From Ganoderma boninense (lineage: Eukaryota; Basidiomycota; Agaricomycetes; Polyporales; Polyporaceae), in contig CM035304.1 of assembly GCA_002900995.3 (NCBI GenBank), positions 4,542,134 through 4,606,133 of the forward strand: 64,000 nt of DNA. Reading direction: 5' to 3'. The notes beneath the pieces are model-generated. The model did not search any database. It saw nothing but the letters and a program-made list of their open reading frames with translations, and was not told the origin of the DNA. How positions within the stretch are numbered: position 1 is the first letter of the stretch; every line of letters starts with the position of its first letter. The position numbers and the translations under genes were made by a program. Shown piece by piece: positions 24,762-36,843 of this stretch.

Positions 24762-27700
24762 ATGGCCGTGTGTAAGGGGGCCAACCTGACCACCCTATCC
24801 GACGCGTGCGTGCGCGGTTTTTGGGCCGCCATCCTCCCCACCGCTTTCGTCGGCCTCGTCCTTGTCGCCTCTGTACCGCCCGTGCGCACCATCCTTCGTT
24901 TCGCCAAGAAGCCACTGGCCAACTTTTTGCCCCTCCATGAAGCAGAGGTTCTCATTGCCGGAGGGGACGAGAAGGATGCGGAGGAGGAGATAGCTCCAGG
25001 TGTCCCGCTATGGCGTACGCTCGTTTTGTCCACAGTCTCCCTCGTCGAAACTCTCCTCTGGCTCGGCATCGGCTGCTACTCCCTCGTCGTCAACCCCGAA
25101 GACACCTGGAACGGCGTACGGGACTTCCTGGTCGCAGTGACTTGGCTATATGCTGCACTTCGTCCTATCGTCCGGCCAACTGCTACGGCCCCACTCGACC
25201 TTCTCTCGCTCTACTCCCTGCATCTCATCCTGAACAGCGTGGTCTTCTTCGGGCACCTCTATGACCGCTATGTCTACGACGTCCCTTTGCCCACTACTCT
25301 CCGCACGGTTATCTACATCATCAATTTGGTCGCCGTCGCGGGTCTTGTGCTGTTGGTTTTCAGCATGCCGCTTGCTATCCCTAGCAAGCGGGTCAAGAAG
25401 GAGGATATTGTGCGTGCCCTTCCCTCTCTGTTTCTACTTCAGCTCCGCTGGTTGCTGTGTTTTATGCGGCGTGAGCTTCATTTTTTTTGGTAACTTTGGA
25501 TGGAGTGAGGTCTTCGTACGGAGGGTTTGGCCATACCCACACCCGTTTTCGTGTGTCGTTCGGGTACGACACACGAAAACGGGTTCATTCGCATATACGG
25601 ACGCACAGGAGTAATTTGTGGTCATCAATGGACCGGGAGACCAGTTGGAAAGTTGGCCAAACCTTGTCTCGTAAGGCACATGTTCTGAAACGTCTGCGGT
25701 GTTACGGCGGTTCGAACTTCCTCACCTTATCGCGACGGAGCACGGCGCGTCAGATGTGTGAACGCACAGCTCATTGTTTTACTGTGATTCCTTACGGGTA
25801 GTCTAGCCTGCGCACCAAACAGCACATTGGTTGCGCAATTTACCTTCTAGCTGTTGCGTACATGTATGTATGCATGGGCTCAGGCATGCTAGGCTCGCAC
25901 ATAGGTTGGGAGGAAGCCCGGCGATAAGAGCAAAATCTCTCTCGAGGCTTTAGCAGCTGAGCGGGGAGCTGATATTGTTGGCACGCCCTCATCCGGAGCG
26001 AAGAGCCCATCGAGCCCAGACCCTCTATACGATGTTCCCCAAACATTTTCGGACGAACCCCCTCTCTTCTCGATCTTCACCCGTTTTCTATATGCGTTCG
26101 CTATATCCGATGCAATTTTACCAAGGTTCCCTCGGCTAAAGGCTAGGATTAACTCGAGTACGTCTTACTGACTTTGTTGACCATGCGCAGGGAAAGAAGG
26201 TGTCCCCAGAAGATTACACGACCGTGTGGGGCTGGGCGTCCTTCCGCTGGGTCATGCCCCTCCTCAACAACGGAACCTACAACACCCTCAACGAAGAGGA
26301 CGTCTGGGCTCTCTCCCCAAGCATGCAGGCGAAGCCGCTGCATCTCAAGTTTTCGCGCTCCACCGGCCACCTCTTCTCGCGCCTCTGGCGCGCAAACGCG
26401 CTCGACCTCGTGCTCGACTTCGTACTCACGTACCTGTCCGTCGTGTTCAACTACGCAAGCCCGTTCTTCCTCAAGCGCATCCTCGACGCGCTCGACCCCG
26501 AGGTGGGCCCACCAAGCCCTGAGCGGCGCGCCCTCGCGTTCCTGTATGCGTTCCTTGCGTTTGTAAGCGCGATGTGCAAGGCGCAGGCAGATGTGCAGCA
26601 CCTGTGGTACGGTCGCCGCGCCTGCACGCGCATCCGCACGGAGCTCATGGCGTCAATCTACGACAAGGCGCTTAAGCGCAAGGACTTTTCAGGGATCGTG
26701 GACAAGGATGCCGCGGCGGAGAAGGCAGGTGCTGGGAAAGCTGGCAAGGGCAAGGAGGACGCCAAGGCCGATGACCCAAAGGCGGGTGCGGATATCGGCA
26801 AGATCGTCAACCTTATGGCGGGCGACGCGAACCGTATCGCCATGACTTGTTCGGCGATGTACTTCATCTACGGAGGTGAACAACCTTTCACGCCCCCTGT
26901 GGCGAGATGTGGCTAACTTCTTCTCTGTAGCGCCGTTTGAGATATTCATCGCCACCGTGTTCCTTTACCAGTAAGTACCCGCCACTGTGGCATTTATAGT
27001 CGATGCTTATTTTATCTGCACAGGTTGCTAGGGTGGTCCGCGTTTGCAGGGTTCTTCGTGCTCTTGCTTACATGGCCGCTCAACAACTTCATGGCGAGGC
27101 GCGCCGTTCGGATCCAGAAGGGCGTCTCCACCGCGCGCGATAAGCGCATGGGCGTCCTGAACGAACTCATCAGCGCGGTGAAGTTCATCAAGTTCTTCGC
27201 CTGGGAAGACCGCTGGATCCAGCGCGTCCTCGACGCCCGTGAGGGAGAGATGCAGTGGATGATCAAGTGTATGCACTGCTCCCGTGGAGCTCCCGTGGGT
27301 AGCGAGACGCGTTGCTGACTATTCGCCGACAGCCCGTGTCAACGCGGTCTGTTTCTCGCTGCTGTGGACAACCGCACCTATTTTGGTCTCGGTCACGTCG
27401 TTCTTCGTGTACGTTGCACAGGGTAACGCGCTGACGATTGGCACGGCCTTCACTGTGAGCGTAGCTGTGTTCTCATTCTATGAATAGCTGACTGACTGGT
27501 ACTGCAGGCCATCGCGCTGTATCAGATGGTTCGCGCGCCTCTCAACGTCATCCCTGCTTGGATTGTCCAAATTCTCCAGGTGGGCATTGTGACATGCTGG
27601 TCAATTATTGCAACTAAATGTGACAACGATTTTGTAGTCCAAGGTTGCTCTTGACCGGATCGCGACCTACCTTGACGAAGATGAAGTCGACGAACAGGTG

Positions 27701-30700
27701 TCGACCATCAAGAAGGGCCGCGTCCCGCCCACCGAGGACCCTGAAACTGGCCTTGGGATTGTAAACGGCTCATTCAAATGGAACGAGGTTGAACAGAAGA
27801 AGGACGAAACGGACAAAAAGGGTAAAGGAAAAGACCCTAGCACTAACGGCGAAAACTCCAACTCGAATGGCTCCGACGCCGACGAGGCTGCAACCGCTGT
27901 GGACGACGCGTCTGTCGTGTCAGCCCGAAGCGACCACCGATTTGAGCTGCGCGACATCAATGTTCTGTTCCCAGAGGGCGAGCTCACACTTGTTACCGGT
28001 CCCACGGCAAGCGGGAAGACGGCCTTACTAATGGCGCTGCTTGGCGAGCTGACAACGCTGGAGGGCCGGATCGTGATGTCCAAGAACGCCTCGAAAGTCG
28101 ACGAGCACGGCCTGTCGCACACAATCTCGTACGCGGCCCAGTCACCGTGGTTGCGCCACCAGAGTATCAAGGACAATATCCTGTTCGGGTACCCATACGA
28201 CGAGGAGAGATACAAGGCTGTCGTTGAGTGCTGTGCGTTAAAGCCAGACTTAGATATCCTAGAAGATGGGGACGCCACCGAGATTGGTGCACGGTAGGTT
28301 GCCACCGCCACTGTGTATCGAGTTTCATGTCAGACTGACGAACGTGGCTTGTAGTGGCGTCAGTCTGTCGGGTGGTCAGAAGGCTCGGTACGTCCAATAC
28401 ATCTTCCTCGATTAGCGAGTATGCTGATTGTAAGGTTGTAGCGTCGCGCTCGCTCGGGCTGTCTATTCTCCGACGAAGTATGTCCTTCTGGACGACCCGC
28501 TCAGTGCCGTGGATAGCCACACTGCGCGATTCTTGTTCGAGAAGCTTCTTCGGGGTCCACTGCTGGCTCACCGCACGGTTGTATGTGCCGTTCGTTGCTG
28601 CGAACATAAGTTCGGCGCTGAGCGTTTGCCATCTAGATCCTGGTCACGCACCACGTCGAACTGGTCATTCCTGGAGCGAACTATTTGGTTCGCATGCTTG
28701 ATGGCCGCATCGATACCCAGGGGACAATCAAAGACCTTCGGGCTAGCGGCGTTCTCAATGACATCACACCAGCTGAGGAGCTCGAGGCGCACAAGGAGGA
28801 AGAGGCGGTAGAGGCCGCCGAGGCAGAAGAGAACCCCAACGCCGAGATCGATGCGGAGGCCCCAGGTAATGGCGAGGCAGACAAGAGCAAGAAGAAGCCT
28901 CGAAAGTTGATCGAGGAGGAGCATCGGGAGACAGGCAGTGTGAAGTGGAACATCTACAACACATACTTGGAAGCTTCGTGCGTTTTGAGTGGCTGATACC
29001 GCATGTCTGTCTGGCTGACTCGTCACAGGTCTTACTGGACATGGGGAATTCTCTTCACGCTCATCATTTTAACTCAAATATCCGGTGTTGCGGAGAAACT
29101 CTGGATCAAAGTAAACATTTCCATCGCCGTACATGGCCTGGTCCTGACAACCAACTTGCTGTAGGTCTGGGGTGAAGCCTACGGGCACACCAACAGTATC
29201 ACTCCCCAACAATTCTCCTTCTCATACAGGGACTATGCCGAACACCAACACGTTCTCGACGACGGCCTGTCGCACTTCCACCACACTACCATGCTGCACT
29301 CTCCGACTGTTCCTTATACCGCGCTGGATCTCACCTTCCCCCCAGCACAGGAGCACCCGTACTTCTATATCGGCATCTATACAGCGATCGCCTTGTCCAC
29401 TGGTATCATCAACATTCTCGGTGTTATTACTCAGTACACTGGCGCACTTAGAGCGTCGAGGATTCTGTTTGACAAGCTCTTGCGCACCGTCGTGCGTGCG
29501 ACCATGAGATGGCACGATGTGACTCCCCAAGGTCGCATGCTTAACCGTTTCAGCAAGGATGTCGAGACCGTTGACACTTCCCTCGCATCGACTCTGCAGC
29601 AAGTCAACCAGTCCCTAGCTCTGTTCGCAGTGTCTATGCTGACCGTCATGTGGGTGATGTGCACTCCCTTAAACCCTTGTCTTTGACTAACATTAACTGC
29701 TAGCTACGTGTTCCCACTCTTCATCTTCCCTGCCATCGTCCTCGGGTTCTTCTACCGCCAAGCTGCTCTGGCATATCTCAACACTGGCCGCGACATCCGT
29801 CGCATGGAGTCTAACACGCGGAGTCCCATCTTCGCCAACTTCAACGAGCTGCTCGAGGGCATCGTCACCGTCCGCGCGTTCGGTGCGGAAGAGCGCTTCC
29901 TCAGTGACCTATACACAAAGGTCGACCTGACCACGCAGATGTGGTATACCTTCTGGATGACGAACCGCTGGCTGCTCCTCACGTTCGATACGCTCGGCGC
30001 GGCAGCTATCCTCGCTACGACGCTATTTGCGCTCTCTGGTTACGTCCGGGCTGGGATGGCTGGTGTCTGTATCACCTCGGCCATGTCGTTCACCAACAGT
30101 GTCTATTGGGCATGTCGCTTCTGGACAGCGCTCGAGCTTGATCTCAAGTGAGCACTTTGCGTCGTCCCTTCTAACCAATGGTCCATCTGACGCATATTAT
30201 TCCAACAGCTCTGTAGAGCGTGTCGTCGAGTACCTTGACCTCCCTCAAGAGCCCGCTGCGATCATCGAGTCTAACCGCCCGCCTGCGTACTGGCCGTCTT
30301 CGACTAGCGAGAACCGTGATTCGATGCTTGTCGTCGAAAACCTCAGCATCAAGTATGCGCCTGACCTTCCCGCGGTGCTCAAGGACATCTCGTTCTCTTT
30401 GAAGGCCAAGGAACGAGTTGGTCTTCTTGGGAGGACTGGAAGCGGCAAGTCTACGCTTGCTATGAGTATCCTGCGATTCGTATGTCGTTTCGCTTCAAGC
30501 ACCAATATTTGTGGAGCACTTGACTCACTCTGGGGGCGTGCATAGGTCGATCCCGCTAGTGGGAACATTCTCATCGACGGCATTGACATCGGAAAAATTG
30601 GGTTGCATGATCTGCGGTCTCGCATCGTAAGTTTTATTCGCAAAGCCCACGAGTGGTTGCTCACGTCTTGTATAGACCTTCATCCCCCAGGACGCGACGC

Positions 30701-31386
30701 TATTTTCGGGTACTCTCCGCGAGAACTTGGATCCCTTCGGTATGCTCCATGTCATTTTACTTAAATAAGCATACTCACTGGCCGTGACAGCGGAGCACAC
30801 CGACGCGGAATGCATCGACGTCCTCCAGCGCGTGCAAATGATCACAGACAGCCAAGCCGTCTCCCAGCGCACCTCCGCCGCCGCCTCCCGCGCCACGTCG
30901 ATCCACGAGGGCGAGGTTGGCCGCGAGGCCACGATCGCCTCCGTGTCGACTTCGCCGACGGAGGCGGACGGCAAGACAGTCGTCACGCTCGACACACAGG
31001 TCTCCCCGGGCGGCACGAATTTCTCGCAGGGGCAGCGGCAGCTGATCGCGATGGCGCGCGCGCTGCTGCGGCGGAGCGCGATCATCGTGCTCGACGAGGC
31101 GACGAGCAGCATCGACTTCGCGACGGACGCGAAGATCCAGGCGACGATCCGCGAGGAGTTCGGCGGGTCGCTGCTGCTCACCGTCGCGCACCGTCTGCGC
31201 ACGGTCATCGACTACGACCGGCTCATCGTGCTCGACAAGGGCGAGCTTGCCGAGTTTGACACCCCGCTGAACTTGATCAAGAAGGAGGGCGGGATATTTA
31301 GGAGTATGTGTCTGAAGAGCGGGACGTACGCGGAGCTCGAGGCGGCGGCGAAGGCGAAGGCGGAGGGCGACATGCTCCAGCAGTAG
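24762..31386 (+). CDS. ABC transporter, ABCC/MRP subfamily, full length
   Basis: ATP-driven exporter (multidrug/conjugate type) in the plasma or vacuolar membrane. Exon 1 (24762-25409) encodes an N-terminal TMD0-like set of helices. TMD1 begins in exon 2 at 26191 with PEDYTTVWGWASFRWVMP. NBD1 has Walker A GPTASGKTALL, signature LSGGQKAR, Walker B VLLDDPLSAVD (Asp instead of the catalytic Glu, usual in ABCC) and the H-loop THH. TMD2 lies at about 28930-30150. NBD2 has GLLGRTGSGKSTL, PQDATLFSGTLRENLDPF, NFSQGQRQL, IIVLDEATSSID and TVAHRL. Low-complexity Lys/Asp/Gly insertions lie in the TMD1 loop (about 26700-26800) and before NBD1, and a Ser/Thr-rich insertion sits before the NBD2 signature. 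Intron 1 (25410-26190, 781 bp) is more than ten times longer than most others here. A GTT microsatellite follows the stop near 31486. Confidence 0.93.
25541..25584. repeat. Perfect 19-bp hairpin inside ABC transporter intron 1
   Basis: Bases 25541-25559 and 25566-25584 are exact reverse complements separated by a 6-nt loop. It lies 131 bp downstream of the donor of the 781-bp intron. Confidence 0.9.
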
Positions 31387-31840
31387 GAGGTCATGAGTCC
31401 GGTCAAGTACTAGTTATTTATCTGTGTTACGGTGGCACGCGGATTTGTTGTATACCACCTGAGGCGTATTGACTGTACACAACACTGTTGTTGTTGTTGT
31501 TCTGGATCAAAGGCTACTAAAATTCTATTCTCTCGTTCGCCCAACATGGGATTGTCATGCGACATGCGTAGGCTGCGAATTGAGAAAAATGACACTGACT
31601 TGGGTTCATTCGATTCTGCACAAGATCTGCAAAATGATCCCGGGCACGCACTTACCTGGATGTTCGTACGTGTACACACCCCACTGGCTGCAAACCACGA
31701 CGGACGATGCAAACTCGGAGCCTCGAGCAATAGGAATACAGTCATGTCTGCCTCCCCACGAAACTTACCGTTGTGAGGCCAACTTACGGATACACCACAC
31801 TACAACAACAATGCCTTCCGAAGCCTTACGACCCATCATC
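31387..31840. other. Convergent intergenic region
   Basis: Lies between the stop of the plus-strand ABC transporter and the stop of the minus-strand SAP-like gene. It contains a short (GTT)n microsatellite at about 31484-31502. No gene seen. Confidence 0.5.
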
Positions 31841-33352
31841 CTACACCTCGAACTCCATCTCATCGTCACTGACGACTATCATCTTCCGCCGCCGCCGCCC
31901 GCTCGCAGTCATAGCTTTCGGAGTCTTGGAGCTCAGCACCACGACGGCCTCCATGCGCCTCCTCACGCTCGCAGTCGTCGACGCCGCGGTACCGGTACCC
32001 GTGCTCGATCCCCGCATTCCCCCTCCGAGTCGCTCGGTCCCCGGCCTGTCCACGCTGAACGCCGTCTCCACCACGATCGCCCGCGACGCACTGCCGTTCC
32101 TCTCCCTCTCCTTGTCCCGCTCCCTCTCTCGCTCCCTCTCCCGGTTCCGTTCCTGCTCCCTCTGCTTCTCCTCCTGCTCCTCCCCATCCGCACCCGCATC
32201 CCCCTCCTCCTCCCTCGGCCTCTTCCTCCCCCTCCGCGGGGCCGGGGCACGTCCACGCCCGCGAACGTCTCGCGCGGGTTCAAGCGCGGCCACGGCGTGC
32301 GGCGCGGCCGCCCGACGTTGTTGTGCTCCCGGTACAGAATCGCGTAGCTCGGCGGCGCGACGTTGCTCAGGTCGATCGGCGGGAGCTGCGGTGCCGCGGG
32401 GGGCTCTGGGCGCGCGCGTCTCCGTCCGCTGCCAGCACCGGTGCTGGTGCTGGTGCTGGCGAGCGGGGCCTTGCCCTTGCCCTTGTCCTTCCTTTTGTGT
32501 TTTGTGGGGGGCCCCACGCGCGACAGACTCGGGGCGGAGCGCGCGGGCGGGGACGACCCGGGTTCCGAGTCGGATTCGTCTTCTTCAAGTTCGAGCGACG
32601 GCGAGGGGCTAGACCGTGCGCGGGCCTTGCCCTTGCGGATCAGGCTCGCGCGTGTGCGCCCTCTGCGGGGTCTCACTGGTTCGTCCTCCTCCTCATCCTC
32701 CTCATCCTCATCTTCCTCGCCATTGGCGCCGTCGTCGGAAGGCGCGAAGATGGGGACGTGGACGGGAATCTCGACGATGGGGCGCACGGAGGCCGAAGCG
32801 GAGCTTACATTGACATTGACATTTGCTGAGGAAGACGGCGGGGTGGTGGAGGGCGCGGGGCCGGAGTACTCGAGCTCGGGGCTCTCCTCGCGCTCGCGCT
32901 CGCGTTCGCGGCGGTCTGCAGTCACCTGCAGGCGTCGCCGGACGGGGGACACTGCATGTATGTATGTGTGTGTATAAGTACAGTGACATTAGGGTGAGTG
33001 CGAGGGGGTGGAAGGATACGCACGGCCTTCGAGCTCGATGGAGTACAGGAGCCGGACGAGGTCGTTCTTGCGCGCTGTCCTGCTGGTGAACTGGGCGAGG
33101 CCGAGGTCGTGGATGACCGCGTTGATGGTGTCAAGCTGGAGGATGGCCCATGGCACGAGCGGCATGTATGTGGCCGGAGAGGGGGTCTTGGGAGGCGGAG
33201 GAGGAGAAAGGTGGCTGTGAGAGATGTGGACCTCGAGGGGGAAACATGTCGGCGCAAGCGACGGGACCCTCCGCTCCGGCGGCCCTGCGGGCCCACAGGG
33301 GCGTACTGATCCCCGTCAATCCTTGACTCCGAGGCTTGAGCTCGACCGCCAT
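31841..33352 (-). CDS. SAP-like, highly charged disordered protein (probably nuclear)
   Basis: Exon 1 starts MAVELKPRSQGLTGI. An exon at about 33025-33165 encodes LQLDTINAVIHDLGLAQFT then ARKNDLVRLLYSIELEG, a helix-turn-helix pattern resembling a SAP DNA-binding motif. The long next exon (32952 downward) begins SPVRRRLQVTADRRERERER and is rich in acidic, Ser and Arg/Lys runs with several basic nuclear-localisation-like clusters. A conserved-looking patch is PPSYAILYREHNNVGRPRRTP (around 32300). Near the end two overlapping frames are open. The one ending MIVVSDDEMEFEV at 31841 contains KRPREEEGDAGADGEEQEEK and a long Arg-Glu run and looks more natural, so a small unseen intron near 32250 is likely. 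Function is inferred only as nucleic-acid associated. Confidence 0.55.
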
Positions 33353-33732
33353 TCAGACTGCAGCTGTTCAAGTGTGCGCATGCATGTAGTTATTTCTAGC
33401 AAGCCTGCGTCACCATACATGTATTCCGGTGTACATATTGTCAAGCAAACGAGGACGTAGAAAAACAGCTGTAGCTTGGTAGTAGTACTCAGTCTCTTGG
33501 GTATCATTAGTCTATCGCCACATTATTGGGTATATCGACAATATGAAAAGGTCTAAACTATGTGCTCCGTAGTAGCGAGTCCAGTATGTTCAATATGAGG
33601 GTGCTGTATGATAGCGGAGGCATATGTATGTAAGCAAGAGGAAGGAACGAGAAAGAAAAGTCGTGTGTCCGCCGAGAGGCAAGCAGGAGTTCTTCTACTC
33701 AGAGTGTCTTCAATGGTCATGATCGTGTGGCG
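33353..33732. other. Intergenic region between two minus-strand genes
   Basis: AT-richer sequence holding the upstream side of the SAP-like gene and the 3' flank of the DHHC gene. Nothing else seen. Confidence 0.5.
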
Positions 33733-35243
33733 TTACCGGTCCTTGTCGGCACTGACGAGCTCGGACGCAAGACGGTTGAGCATCTCGTCTGAACGTGGAT
33801 TGCGCGGGAATGTTTTGCCGTCCCCAGTGCTGATCACATCAGAGAATCCGTAAGCAGCAGAGGGCACGCGACGGACGAGAAACACGCACCAACTACCGCC
33901 AATTAGCAGCCGGTATACCCAACCCCATGGCCGACTCCAGCCGAAGACCTGCGCCCAATTCTTCTTGAATCCGACGTCGTATAGGCGGATGTGCCTGTGG
34001 GCTGCACGGACGAGGAGGCGCTGTTCGAAGGAGAGCTCGTGCTCCTGGGGAGGATTGGAGAGCTTGCGTGAGTCGACATTATCGGGGAGTGGGGGGAGGT
34101 GGCGGAGGAGCATGAAAGGAGAGAGCGATTCTATGGTCGTTTGATTCGTCCTGAGAATGAGCAAACGCAGGCCAGGGTGAGATGGAACGAGATCTGAATC
34201 AAGTGAGCGAGTACATACGAGACAAGGTAGATGTGGTAGATGCAGAAGGAGCCGATGACCATGCTGATCACAATGCCGTAGAAGGCGAGGAACATGGCGT
34301 GTACTGGAGTCCACTCATCCTGTTCCAATCATGCATTAGGCCACCCACCTGAGGCGCGAGAGCAGGGGACGTACGACGTTTAGAGGGTGCATGAACGACC
34401 ACCATACAACAGATCCACACAGAGCAGCGACATACGCCGAGAGAGCAGTTACGCAGACGAGGAGGTGGACGAATGACGCGTGAGTCCTGTGTCCCTACAG
34501 TGCCAGCAACGTCAGAACCCAACTCTTCTCTGAGAGAGCTGGCCGATAGACGTACAATACACCTGTGGCCCAGCCACATGCAATGGTGATCTGTCGCGCA
34601 AACGCGCATACATCCTCGTAAGGCCGACGAACCCACCGAACAAGCATTAGACAGACACGCACCCATTTTCAGCACACACCGCCCACACGTCCCACAGTGG
34701 TGCGCGCGTTCGGGCTTGGGTGCGTCGCACTTCTTGCACCACTTTCCGGGCCCGTGCGCCTCCTCGCCCTCTGGGGCAGAGAGCAGCGCCTGCATGAAAT
34801 CCTCCTCCTCGCCGTCCTCCGCGTCCTCCGCTTGGGACTTATCGCTGACCGGGCCGGGGTCGCGCGCGAGGACGACGATGAGGGACGAGAGCGCCATGAA
34901 GGTGAGCGCGTAGATGGCGAGCGCATGGAGAGCGGGCTGCAGGACCAAACCGTGGACGAGATAGTGATATCGTACGAAGACGATGAGGAGGGAGGGGTGG
35001 GGACCGAGGATCATCACGATGGCCACTGCGGAAGGGCTTGTATGTCAGGGTTCAAGCGTTCAGATCTGCGGCGAGGATCGCCGGGGAAGGACGCTCACTG
35101 AGGAGGGGGAGGTAGTGATACCATCGCTTTCGTGGTTGGGAGTCGCCGTCCCCAAAGTCATCATCGTCGGCGATGCCGAGGCGTGGCGGGGCGGGAAGGT
35201 GTAAGGAGAGGAGGGGCGTGCCGTTGACGTTATTGCGGGACAT
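33733..35243 (-). CDS. DHHC-type protein S-acyltransferase (palmitoyltransferase)
   Basis: Integral membrane enzyme that transfers palmitate to cysteines of target proteins. The N-terminus (MSRNNVNGTPLLSLHLPAPP) is cytosolic, followed by TM helices (YALTFMALSSLIVVLA and others). The cysteine-rich domain contains KWCKKCDAPKPERAHHCGTC and then, over a splice, DHHCMWLGHRCIGHRTHASF. The catalytic DHHC and zinc-binding Cys/His residues are present, though the usual NCVG after DHHCxWxG reads HRCIG. Two more TM segments follow (LLVCVTALSAYVAALCGSVV and AFYGIVISMVIGSFCIYHIY). The C-terminal tail contains LYDVGFKKNWAQVFGWSRP, the N-W-x-Q-V-F-G (TTxE/PaCCT-like) region seen in fungal Pfa-type enzymes. 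Introns at about 34320-34380 and 34500-34560 keep the frame. Confidence 0.9.
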
Positions 35244-35820
35244 CCCAAAAGATTATGCAAGTATTACACGCGGCGCAAGTCGAGAGCGAGAAGCGGGCGA
35301 AAGGAAGGGAAAGAGGAGAGCAGGAGATCAGAGTGAAAGAGAGACTGGGGCGAGGAGCATGACGAGGTCGCCGTTGACGACGACGCCGAGCACAACTTAA
35401 GCTTCAGCCTGGCGATCGGATGCTGTGTCGTCCCGCCTCGTGGCTCGCGGCCTGACTACAAGTGCATCAGTCATCACCACAGTAGCATGGGGTTGGCCGT
35501 CGGATTCTGAGGAAGGGACTCCAGGGAAATAATTCGTCGACTTTCACGCATACTTGACTCAGAGGCAAGGCATACGCAGGTAAATATACGGTAATTGAAG
35601 GTGAGAATTATCAGACATCTCGAGAGTGTAGATTCGAGTCTCAACTCGTGACGTTGACCGAGAACGACTCGGAGACCACAAGCGGTGATACTACCAATGG
35701 TAAACAGTTCGAACATTTGACTTTAACTCTGCCTACGATACATCAGGCATGTGCGCCCGATATGCTCACAGTAGCATCGCCGTGTGGAAATGCCAAAAGC
35801 GAGACCAACTAACCATAGAA
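35244..35820. other. Intergenic region
   Basis: Promoter side of the DHHC gene and 3' flank of the next minus-strand gene. No gene recognised. Confidence 0.5.
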
Positions 35821-36603
35821 TTAGTACTAGAGGCGACATAAGCGATCGAGTTCAAAACAGACGACAATGTCGAATTAAAACATACCAGCTCTCTCTTATC
35901 AAGGTACCACATGGGACCCTCTTCCTTGTCAAATTCCACGTCCTCCAGGACGTCCTCTATTACACGATGCTGGTCCATGGTGACGTCGCACGTCTGCCTG
36001 TTCGAGATGAAGGCGAGAATGGGATATTCGGCATCCCACACGTCCCTGATGTCGATGGTGATTCCGGTCTCGTCATAAAAGTAGTCGAGGAGGGCAAGCC
36101 AGCTCTTCACAACGTCTATTGGTCCAGGAATGCGACTGTAGTAGCCCTCAGTGCATGGCACACCGAGTCCACTGTCCGTCGCCCACTTGGAGACTGAAGC
36201 AAAGGAGAAAGATATACCAAGCCAACAGATAAAACGTCTGTGGGTGGGTGCTTGGATGGCAACACATCGAGGGTCGAGCTTGCGATGACGAACTAGTCGA
36301 AGAAGCATGCTGCGAACACGGGATTTCTAGCACGCGAGCATTAGGACCTGTGGTAGCATGGACATAGAGCCTGGAATAGGCGTCACGTATTCAAATGGGA
36401 AGGGCGGAGGCTTATTCTTGGCCTGTGCTGGCCTGGCCTTTGGGTTCGGGGATGACGGAACGAGATGAGGAGGATTCAGAAGTGTCGGACACTTGGTTGT
36501 CGCCGTCATCGCAGAGCAATTGGCCATGGACAAAGGCCATGGCGAATAAGAAAGATACTGCGGAGACGCGTGAGAGCGGAGTTGAGAGCGCGACAGAAGA
36601 CAT
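35821..36603 (-). CDS. Uncharacterised protein, paralogue of the gene at 40749-41561; frame disturbed
   Basis: I do not recognise this family. The core exon (about 35890-36310) encodes LDPRCVAIQAPTH, CWLGISFSF, GLGVPCTEGYYSRIPGPIDV, TGITIDIRDVWDAEYPILAF, NRQTCDVTMDQH and ends WYLDKREL at a gtatgt donor. A tiny last exon after ctctag is just TAC TAA. The N-terminal part begins MSSVALSTP and runs through an acidic Ser-rich segment SDTSESSSSRSVIPEPK in one frame. The following segment QAKNKPPPFPFEYV, homologous to QAKVKRPPVPFVYG of the other copy, is in another frame near 36430, with no room for an intron. This copy may therefore be a pseudogene, or the sequence has an indel. It faces away from CSN1 (divergent promoter). 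Confidence 0.6.
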
Positions 36604-36843
36604 GCACGGTCCTGGAGGGTGTCGATGGCCATGGACAGACTAAGCATGGGAGGCCGGGCAAGTCACGACTCACGACGGCGCGCCACTGTAACTTGACAAT
36701 GAATGATTTGGGTGGCGAGGCCAGAAAGCGCCCGAGTACGCTGCAGGTCCCTGAGCGCTTCTGTCCACAGCTCCTCGAGACTTGGTGCTCTCCTAGGCTT
36801 GTCATTCCCATCTGTTTTCCTCACCACCAGTACAGACCTGGCC

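Noticed and set aside
25958..26169. Open plus frame inside ABC intron 1 (FSDEPPLFSIFTRFLYAFAI)
   Set aside because: Ends in a stop before the acceptor. The exons join in phase without it, and it matches nothing known. Kept only as a remark under the intron finding.
31484..31503. GTT microsatellite
   Set aside because: Ordinary short repeat in a 3' flank.
31963..32290. Arg-rich continuation of the SAP-like frame
   Set aside because: The alternative frame ending at 31841 has the more natural charged composition, so the Arg-rich tail is probably a shadow.
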